Shown here piece after piece: positions 54,208 through 59,650 of a stretch of 59,650 nt of DNA. This DNA is from Azospirillum tabaci (GTDB lineage Bacteria > Pseudomonadota > Alphaproteobacteria > Azospirillales > Azospirillaceae). The first letter of the stretch is position 1. Each line of letters begins with the position of its first letter. Position numbers and translations under genes: made by a program. Under the pieces are notes generated by a model that ran no database searches, was not told the origin of the DNA, and saw only the letters and a list, made by a program, of their open reading frames with translations. Where the stretch lies: contig NZ_JACCJY010000039.1 of NCBI RefSeq assembly GCF_014596085.1, forward strand, positions 1-59,650, given 5' to 3'.

Positions 54208-55149
54208 TCAATAACGGACCCGCGGATCGACCACGGCATAGAGCAGGTCGACCGTCAGGTTGATCAGCACATAGATGGCGGACACCACCAGCAGGGCGCC
54301 CTGGATCACCGGATAGTCGCGGCGCAGCACGGCCGAGACGATCAGATTGCCGACGCCGGGCAGGCCGAACACGGTCTCCGTCACGATGGCGCCGGCGATC
54401 ATCACCGCGGTGGTCAGGCCGATCACCGTCAGGATCGGGATCATCGCGTTGCGCAACGCATGCTTCAGCACGACGACCAGCGGCGGCAACCCCTTGGCCC
54501 GCGCGGTGCGGACGTAATCGTTGCTCATCACGTCCAGCATGCTGGTGCGGGTGAAGCGCAGGATCAGCGCCGAGTTCGGGATGCCGAGCGCGATGGCCGG
54601 CAGCACCAGATGGCGCATCCGCTCCATCAGATCGGCTTCGGGCGGACCATAGCCGGCGACCGGGAACCAGGCATGGTCGACCGCCAGATACTTGATCAGC
54701 GTCAGCCCGATCCAGAAGCTGGGAATGCTCGCCGCCAGCATGGCCAGCCCGACCGCGGCCTGGTCGATCAGCCCGCCGCGCTTGGCCGCCGACAGGATGC
54801 CGATGGGCACGCCGATCAGCATGGCGATCCCCACTGACATCATGGTCAGCAGACCCGTCAGCTCCGACCGTTCGGCCAGCGCCTGCACCACCGGGCGGTT
54901 CAGGAAAATGGATTCGCCAAGATCGAAGCGGACGATCTGCCCGAGATAGAGCAGGAACTGCGTCAGCAGCGGCTCATCGAGCCCCAGCCGGCTGCGCAAC
55001 GCCGCGATGTCGTCCGGCGTGGCGGAAGACCCCAGCATGACGGCGGCGGGATCACCTGGCACCACGCGGGCGATCACGAAGACCACCATGGCGACGAGCA
55101 GCATGACGATCATCATGCCGGCGAACCGGCGGACGATGTAAACGAGCAT
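54208..55149 (-). CDS. Oligopeptide/dipeptide ABC transporter permease (DppB-type)
   Basis: A 313-residue permease of the DppB/OppB family with six helices. It begins MLVYIVRRFAGMMIVMLLVA, then VVPGDPAAVMLGSSATPDDI, the conserved periplasmic segment, and LGLDEPLLTQFLLYLGQIVR. The EAA loop reads VRTARAKGLPPLVVVLKHAL near residue 210. The ATG at 55149 is the family start; the frame is open upstream through the repeat element, which is not expected to be coding. It forms the import channel with the DppC-type partner. Confidence 0.93.
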   Translation of the reverse strand: MLVYIVRRFAGMMIVMLLVAMVVFVIARVVPGDPAAVMLGSSATPDDIAALRSRLGLDEPLLTQFLLYLGQIVRFDLGESIFLNRPVVQALAERSELTGLLTMMSVGIAMLIGVPIGILSAAKRGGLIDQAAVGLAMLAASIPSFWIGLTLIKYLAVDHAWFPVAGYGPPEADLMERMRHLVLPAIALGIPNSALILRFTRTSMLDVMSNDYVRTARAKGLPPLVVVLKHALRNAMIPILTVIGLTTAVMIAGAIVTETVFGLPGVGNLIVSAVLRRDYPVIQGALLVVSAIYVLINLTVDLLYAVVDPRVRY

Positions 55150-55169
55150 GGTTGCGGTCCCAGAAGAAA

Positions 55170-55283
55170 TCCCCTCTCCCCCGGGGAGAGGGTTAAGGTG
55201 AGGGGGCGCGCGGCAGGGATTCTCGGGATAGCCACGTACTGAAATCCCCCTCACCCCGACCCTCTCCCCGGGGGGAGAGGGGG
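55170..55283. repeat. Intergenic long inverted repeat (REP-like)
   Basis: CCCTCTCCCCCGGGGAGAGG with trailing GGTTAAGGTGAGGGGG on the left is mirrored by CCCCCTCACCCCGACCCTC and TCCCCGGGGGGAGAGGGGG on the right. It lies in the spacer between the binding-protein gene and the first permease gene and resembles the element at 27250. It may form a stabilising hairpin that lowers expression after the binding-protein gene. Confidence 0.75.
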
Positions 55284-55312
55284 CATTCAGGAAAGGGAGC
55301 TTTCAACTGCCC

Positions 55313-56899
55313 TCAGCCCTTCAGGTCGGTGTTCCAGAAGAACGGCCAAGGCGTCGGCGTGTAGCCGGTCAGCTTGTCGCTGCTGGCGGCGAGGTTGTAG
55401 AACTCGCCGACCTTCACGCTGGGCACCTCGCTGTAGAACAGCGTCTGCAACGTCACCCATTTCGCCTTGCGGGCCGCGGGGTCCATCTCGCGGTTGAAGG
55501 CGGCGAGCGCCTCGCGCTTGGCCGGGCTGTCCCACCAGCCGGGATAGCTCGGGTTCAGCACCGTGATCAGCGACGGCTCCGGCACGAAGGTGTGGTAGGT
55601 GAAGAAGGCGTCCCACCCCTTGTCGTCGCCGCGGCGCTGCAGCAGAGTCGCCCAGTCCAGCACTTGCAGATCGACCTTGAAGCCGGCCATTTCGAGCTGG
55701 GCCTGCGCCACCATGCTCATCTTGTACAGGAACTCGTACTGGACCGAGGTCATGATGCGGATCGGCTCGCCCTTGTAGCCGGCCGCCTTCAGCAGATCCT
55801 TCGCCTTGCCGGCGGCATGGTCGCTGTAGGGCTTGGCGCTGGCCGCATCAAAATAGGGCGTGCCCTGGGCGTAGATCGACCCCTCCGCCTGGACGAAGGC
55901 GGGATCGCCGAGGCCGGCCAGCAGCATGTCGTTCGGTTCCAGCGCCGCCAGAACCGCCTGACGCACCTTCGGGTTCGCCATCACCCCGGTCTTGGTGTTC
56001 ATGATCATCAGCGGGAAGCCGAAGGGCTTGACGATCACCGGCTTGACGCCGGCGGCGTCCTTGATGCGCGGCAGGGTTTCCGCCGGCAGGCTGTCGGCGA
56101 ACTGGTACTGGCCGGCCAGCACGCCCGACACCCGGGTCGCGGCGTTCGGCACCGGGACGAAGCGCAACTCGCCGATGACGGCCTTGCGGCTGCCGGCATA
56201 GCCGCTGGGCGTGCCGGCGGGAGAGGCGTAGCCGTCGTGGCGGACCAGCCGGATGTACTGGTCGGGCTTGTGTTCCAGCAGCTTGTAGGGACCGGTGCCG
56301 ACCAGAGACTTCAAGGCGCCCGGCCCGTCGATCACCGACTTCGGCACGATGGCGGCGGCGCCGTTGTTCATCGCCAGCAGCGCGGTCAGCGGCGCGAAGG
56401 GCTCCTTCAGCGCAATGACGACGGTGTCCGCACCCTTGGCGGCGATGCTCTCCACCAGCGGGGCGACGGTCTTGCCGCGCGGCGAGGCCTTGGTCCAATG
56501 GTCGAGCGAGGCGACCACATCCTCCGCCGTGACGGTGCTGCCGTCATGGAAGGTGACACCGCTGCGCAGGGGGATGGTGTAGGTCTTGCCGTCCGCCGAC
56601 ACCTGCGGCAGGGCCGACGCCACCAGCGGGGCCAGCTTCCAGTCGCCGTCGAAGGTGAACAGCGTCTCGAACATGTGCTGGGTGATGATGCTGACGAGGT
56701 CGGACGTGGTGCCGACCGGGTCCAGCGTCGGCGGCTCGCCGATGGTGGCGACCGTGACGACCGAGGCGCCGCCCTGCTGGGCCTGCGCCGGCGTGGTCCA
56801 GGTTCCCAGGATGCCGGCGGAGATACCGGTGGAAAGCCCCCCGACAGCGACTGCCGAACCGAGGGCGGTATTGAACAGACGTCGCGTGATCCCTGTCAT
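55313..56899 (-). CDS. Peptide/D-amino-acid ABC transporter substrate-binding protein (SBP_bac_5 family)
   Basis: A 528-residue periplasmic binding protein of the extracellular family 5. A twin-arginine-like signal (GITRRLFNTALGSAVAVG) ends at PAQAQ near residue 42. Family segments are VTVATIGEPPTLDPVGTTSD, FETLFTFDGDWKLAPLVA, TYTIPLRSGVTFHDGSTVTA, EDVVASLDHW and a C-terminal lobe with FYNLAASSDKLTGYTPTPWP. The ATG at 56899 has GGAAGG upstream. As the first gene of the operon it sets substrate choice; the catabolic genes suggest N-acyl-D-amino acids or D-residue peptides. Confidence 0.92.
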   Translation of the reverse strand: MTGITRRLFNTALGSAVAVGGLSTGISAGILGTWTTPAQAQQGGASVVTVATIGEPPTLDPVGTTSDLVSIITQHMFETLFTFDGDWKLAPLVASALPQVSADGKTYTIPLRSGVTFHDGSTVTAEDVVASLDHWTKASPRGKTVAPLVESIAAKGADTVVIALKEPFAPLTALLAMNNGAAAIVPKSVIDGPGALKSLVGTGPYKLLEHKPDQYIRLVRHDGYASPAGTPSGYAGSRKAVIGELRFVPVPNAATRVSGVLAGQYQFADSLPAETLPRIKDAAGVKPVIVKPFGFPLMIMNTKTGVMANPKVRQAVLAALEPNDMLLAGLGDPAFVQAEGSIYAQGTPYFDAASAKPYSDHAAGKAKDLLKAAGYKGEPIRIMTSVQYEFLYKMSMVAQAQLEMAGFKVDLQVLDWATLLQRRGDDKGWDAFFTYHTFVPEPSLITVLNPSYPGWWDSPAKREALAAFNREMDPAARKAKWVTLQTLFYSEVPSVKVGEFYNLAASSDKLTGYTPTPWPFFWNTDLKG

Positions 56900-56910
56900 T
56901 TTTGCCTTCC

Positions 56911-56985
56911 CCAACCGTTTGTCCGAAATATCGGACGTTATTCTTGTATTCCAGACAAACAAACGGTATATCGGACAATGAGCGC
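56911..56985. promoter_or_regulatory. Divergent control region with paired operator-like repeats (likely IclR-type sites)
   Basis: Site 1, GTCCGAAATATCGGAC (56921-56936), is a perfect 6-base inverted repeat around AATA. Site 2 near 56961-56979 is a second, inverted and less perfect copy: its reverse complement TTGTCCGATATACCGTTTGT aligns with site 1 and its flank. The two sites lie between the leftward operon start (56899) and the divergent IclR gene (57045), where a local regulator should bind. Confidence 0.6.
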
Positions 56986-57044
56986 TGGCAAGCCGAAAAT
57001 CCGCGTGCTAAGCGGTTACAGGACGACTAGGGGGCGCGGATCAG

Positions 57045-57845
57045 ATGAAGAGTGGCGGCGTGGCGGAGAAGCCGATGGCGGAGAAGCAGGCGGAAGAGAA
57101 GTCGACGGGCCGTGCCCGCGGCATCGACCGCGTCATCGCATTGATGGAACATCTGCACAGCCGGCGCGCCCCGACGCGCATCGCCGACATCGCGCGCGAC
57201 ACCGGCACCCCGCGCTCCACCATGTATGAGCTGGTCAACACGCTGGTGGAGGCGCGCTGGCTGGAGCTGCGCGACGGCGACGGCACGGTCTATTTCGGGC
57301 CGGCGATGCATTACTACGGCAGCGATTACCTCGACAGCGTCGACCTGATCCGCAAGGCGCGGGTGGAGGTCGCCCACATCGCCGAGACGGTGGGGGAAAC
57401 GGCGCAGTTCTGCACGCTGGAAGGCGACAAGTATCTGGTTGTGCTGAATGAGCCAGGCCGGCGCATGTTCCGCATCAGCTCCGAGATCGGCATCAAGGTG
57501 CCAATCCCCTGGACAGCGTCCGGCCGGCTGCTGGTCGATCACATGTCGGCCGACGAGATCCTGCGCTTCATTCCGCCGGATGATTTCGTCCTGCCCGACG
57601 GCCGCCGCATCGCCCAGGACGAGTTCCTGGAGGACATCCGCCGCGCCCGTACCCAGGAATATGTCCGCACCACCGCGCTTGTCGACCGTTTCACCACCTG
57701 CCTTGCTGCCCCGGTCCGCGATCCGGCCGGCCGGTGCATCGCTACCATCTGCTTCGTCGTCCCGGCGGACACAACGGAAGAGGCTCAGCAGGTGATGATC
57801 GACACGCTGAAGGCTAGTGCGGAGCGGCTGTCGCCGGGACGTTGA
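57045..57845 (+). CDS. IclR-family transcriptional regulator
   Basis: A 266-residue regulator. The N-terminal winged helix (about 24-85) has RGIDRVIALMEHLHSRRAPT, RIADIARDTGTPRSTMYELV and ARWLELRDGDGTVYFGPAM. The ligand domain follows with VAHIAETVGETAQFCTLEGD, then VPIPWTASGRLLVDHMSADE and a C-terminal CLAAPVRDPAGRCIATICFV. It is transcribed away from the D-amino-acid/peptide operon and almost certainly controls it, with a D-amino acid or derivative as effector (inferred). An ATG ten codons in is an alternative start. Confidence 0.92.
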   Translation: MKSGGVAEKPMAEKQAEEKSTGRARGIDRVIALMEHLHSRRAPTRIADIARDTGTPRSTMYELVNTLVEARWLELRDGDGTVYFGPAMHYYGSDYLDSVDLIRKARVEVAHIAETVGETAQFCTLEGDKYLVVLNEPGRRMFRISSEIGIKVPIPWTASGRLLVDHMSADEILRFIPPDDFVLPDGRRIAQDEFLEDIRRARTQEYVRTTALVDRFTTCLAAPVRDPAGRCIATICFVVPADTTEEAQQVMIDTLKASAERLSPGR

Positions 57846-58098
57846 CGATGTTTGGGACAATTCCGCGCATTAGCTGTTGCCATTGCACAACTCGACCCAC
57901 ATGACTTCAATACGGGATGGATGCGCGCCGAAGCGGCAGGCAACAAGGGTCCCTGGCGTCAGCGGGCAGTAATCGGCCGCACCTCCAAGATGCCGTAATG
58001 GGCCGGTGCCAAGCGCCGGCAGGATGCGGAAAAAGCTGTGCACGGCCGGTTGGCAGTGATTCCCTCCGGTCGTGGAGAATGCGGCGGGCGAGAGGACG
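57846..58098. other. Spacer between IclR gene and mobile-element remnants; no supported gene
   Basis: About 250 bases. Open frames on the minus strand end in this stretch but have no recognisable family. No terminator or RNA gene is seen. The right end may belong to the IS5-type remnant. Confidence 0.4.
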
Positions 58099-58365
58099 AT
58101 GCGGAGCTCGGTCGAACGCAACGAGGGTCTGTTCAGCTGTATGAGCTGCGAGGCGCGGGTTCCGGCCAATCACTCTCTACGACCAATCCGGGCCATCATG
58201 GACGAAGCGCTGGAGGTGATGTCGCCGGCCTTCAAGGATCTGTACTCCAAGCTCCCGCCCCGCACGTCGCGCAGAACACGAGCAGCCGCCGCTCGGCGAT
58301 CGACGGCCGGACCATCCGCCATGCCGGCTACGCCATCAGCCTGCGCATCCGCAAGCGGATCGAAA
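58099..58365 (+). pseudogene. IS5-type transposase with large internal deletion
   Basis: From the ATG at 58099 the frame reads GLFSCMSCEARVPANHSLRP, then IRAIMDEALEVMSPAFKDLY and SKL, the N-terminus of IS5/IS1182-like transposases. After a junction near 58250-58258 another frame gives VAQNTSSRRSAIDGRTIRHA, then GYAISLRIRKRIE, which is the C-terminal part of the same transposase type. The middle, with most of the catalytic core, is gone. The element also ends abruptly at about 58365, against a recombinase remnant on the other strand. Confidence 0.75.
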
Positions 58366-58883
58366 TAGTCCTTCCGCAAATGACAAAAGCACCCGCGCTC
58401 GCCGTCGGGGCTGAGCGGGATGACGTAGCGGATTTCCACCTCACTCCCGGTCACGACGACGCGGTCGATCAGCAACGCCACGATTTAGCGGCGCCGGGTA
58501 ACATCGGCGTCGGCCAAGCGGGCTTGAATCCGCCGGCAGAAGTCCGCGGCCGATGCGGCCCAGCCGGCGAGCCGCGCGTGCCGGTCGGCCTGGGCTTCCA
58601 ACTGCGCGGCCTGGGCGCGCAAGCCCTGCATGCGCTCGTCCGCCGCCTGCCGTCGGCGCTGGTATTCCGGCAGAGACATGACCCCGATCAGATACGTGTC
58701 GGTCAGGCGCTCCACCTGCCGTTCGAGCCCGCGCTGACCGCGGCGTAGCTGTTCGCGCCGGGCCTGGAGATCCTGCGGCAGCAAGCCTCCGCCGTGCGCT
58801 CGGGCGAGAGCTTGAGCAACCTGCTCCGGCGCGGTGAGCAGTGCGCAGAGGTCCTGCCAAACCACCTCATCAAGCGTAACCGT
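58366..58883 (-). pseudogene. C-terminal remnant of a large serine recombinase, with nonsense codon
   Basis: Minus-strand similarity starts at TLDEVVWQDLCALLTAPEQV (the stretch after the zinc ribbon of large serine recombinases) and continues through a coiled-coil region (REQLRRGQRGLERQVERLTD, TYLIGVMSLPEYQRRRQAAD) to ARLADADVTRRR. A TAA at 58485-58487 interrupts, and the same frame then continues IVALLIDRVVVTGSEVEIRY, VIPLSPDGERGCFCHLRKDY. The catalytic N-terminal resolvase domain is absent. It is a relic of a phage, transposon or conjugative element. Confidence 0.78.
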
Positions 58884-59062
58884 CCGACGATGGCCGCCTT
58901 GCGGGGAGTGGGCGAAGCGGGCTGAGTGAGGACGCCGCGGATGGCCGCGGCTTGGTCCTATTTCCAGCCCCATGGCTATGCTTATGACTTAGTTCTACAG
59001 TTGAGCCCGAGGGGCTGGAGGGTGTGAGCTGTTGAAGGGAGTCTCCGCTTTTGGAGGCTCCC

Positions 59063-59650
59063 ATGACCGCAGCCGTGGATGTGTTGACGGGTTGGCCATC
59101 CTGGCTCGATGAACTGTTCCGCCGCATTTCCGGTGAGTTCGCGCGTGCCGAGCCGCGTCGGCAGGCCCGCAAGTACCTGGAAGGGCTGCTCGGCGATGCC
59201 AAGCGCAAGAACGGCTGGCAGCTGGCCGAACAGATCGGCGACGCCCGGCCCTGGCGCACGCAGCGGGTGCTCAGCCATGTGCTGTGGGACCAGGACCGTG
59301 TCCGCGACGCGTGCCGTGCCTACGTCGTCGAGCAGCTCGGCCGCGATGGTGTGCTCATCGTCGATGAAACCGGCTTTCTCAAGAAGGGCGAGCACTCCGT
59401 CGGCGTGGCCCGGCAATACTCCGGCACCGCCGGGCGTATCGACAACTGTCGAGTCGGTGTGTTCCTGGCCTACGCTACCGAGCGTGGCACGCACTGATTG
59501 ACCGCCGCCTCTATCTGCCCGAGGACTGGCTGGACGACGCGCATCGGCGCGAGGGCCGCATCCCGGCCGACGTGGCTTTCGCCACCAAGCCGGCGCCACC
59601 AAGCCGGCGATGGCGCGGGCGATGATCGCGCAAGCCCTGGACGCCGGCGT
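59063..59650 (+). pseudogene. IS701-type transposase with two frameshifts, cut by the window edge
   Basis: The ATG at 59063 starts TAAVDVLTGWPSWLDELFRR, then RQARKYLEGLLGDAKRKNGW and VLIVDETGFLKKGEHSVGVA with the first catalytic Asp (about residue 101), as in IS701-family DDE transposases. A one-base loss near 59490 shifts frame after YATERGT; the next frame continues LIDRRLYLPEDWLDDAHRRE. A 14-base tandem duplication, GCCACCAAGCCGGC at 59581-59608, shifts it again before KPAMARAMIAQALDAG. The gene runs off the right edge. Non-coding sequence from about 58980 probably includes the left end of the element. Confidence 0.82.

Overview
High-GC alphaproteobacterial chromosome segment, most consistent with Azospirillum or a close Rhodospirillales relative. 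The basis is gene content and order (trmL-hemF next to petABC; xseB-ispA-dxs-tlyA; DUF1285-NUDIX-DUF6111-cca; MoxR-DUF58-DUF4159), base composition, and alphaproteobacterial transposase types. No species call is possible from the window alone.

Layout. 1-5.8 kb: end of a BI-1/YccA gene, an ECF sigma/anti-sigma pair, a small lipoprotein, a secreted protein, an orphan amidoligase, a broken response-regulator remnant and a GAF histidine kinase. 6.06-19.4 kb: the most striking region, two convergent iron-acquisition units. The rightward unit (PepSY protein, two small proteins, DUF6162 protein, periplasmic binding protein, ATPase, permease, second binding protein) has the gene order of the Pseudomonas fpvGHJK-fpvCDEF operon, which releases iron from ferripyoverdine in the periplasm. 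The leftward unit holds a FecI-type sigma factor, a FecR-type regulator, an STN-containing TonB receptor and a MacAB/PvdRT-like export pair. Three Fur-box-like palindromes sit in front of the three likely transcription starts. Together they look like a complete siderophore uptake, iron release and siderophore recycling module, with no siderophore biosynthesis gene in view.

19.5-22.3 kb is an accessory patch (IS21 remnant, GST-like protein, membrane protein, tRNA-Gln). 22.3-45.6 kb is conserved backbone: a MoxR/DUF58/DUF4159/vWA-like membrane operon; DUF1285, CoA pyrophosphatase and CCA transferase; hemF and trmL; the cytochrome bc1 operon petABC; a BigR/SqrR-like thiol sensor divergent from tusA; a histone-deacetylase-like hydrolase; the isoprenoid cluster xseB-ispA-dxs; a HisKA_2 kinase; and tlyA.

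45.7-48.0 kb is a decayed type I-C CRISPR-Cas locus (cas5 with a frameshift, cas8c with two nonsense codons) that breaks off beside a truncated IS6-family transposase and an MFS transporter scrap. No CRISPR array or other cas gene is visible. 48.1-57.8 kb is an eight-gene D-amino-acid/peptide operon (oligopeptide-type ABC importer, D-aminoacylase, RidA, PLP-dependent D-serine/D-threonine-type enzyme) with a divergent IclR regulator and paired operator-like repeats. 57.8-59.65 kb is a graveyard of mobile-element pieces (IS5-type, serine recombinase, IS701-type).

Genes cut by the window edges are the BI-1 gene (left) and the IS701 transposase (right). All functional calls are by reading protein motifs and context; no database search was run.
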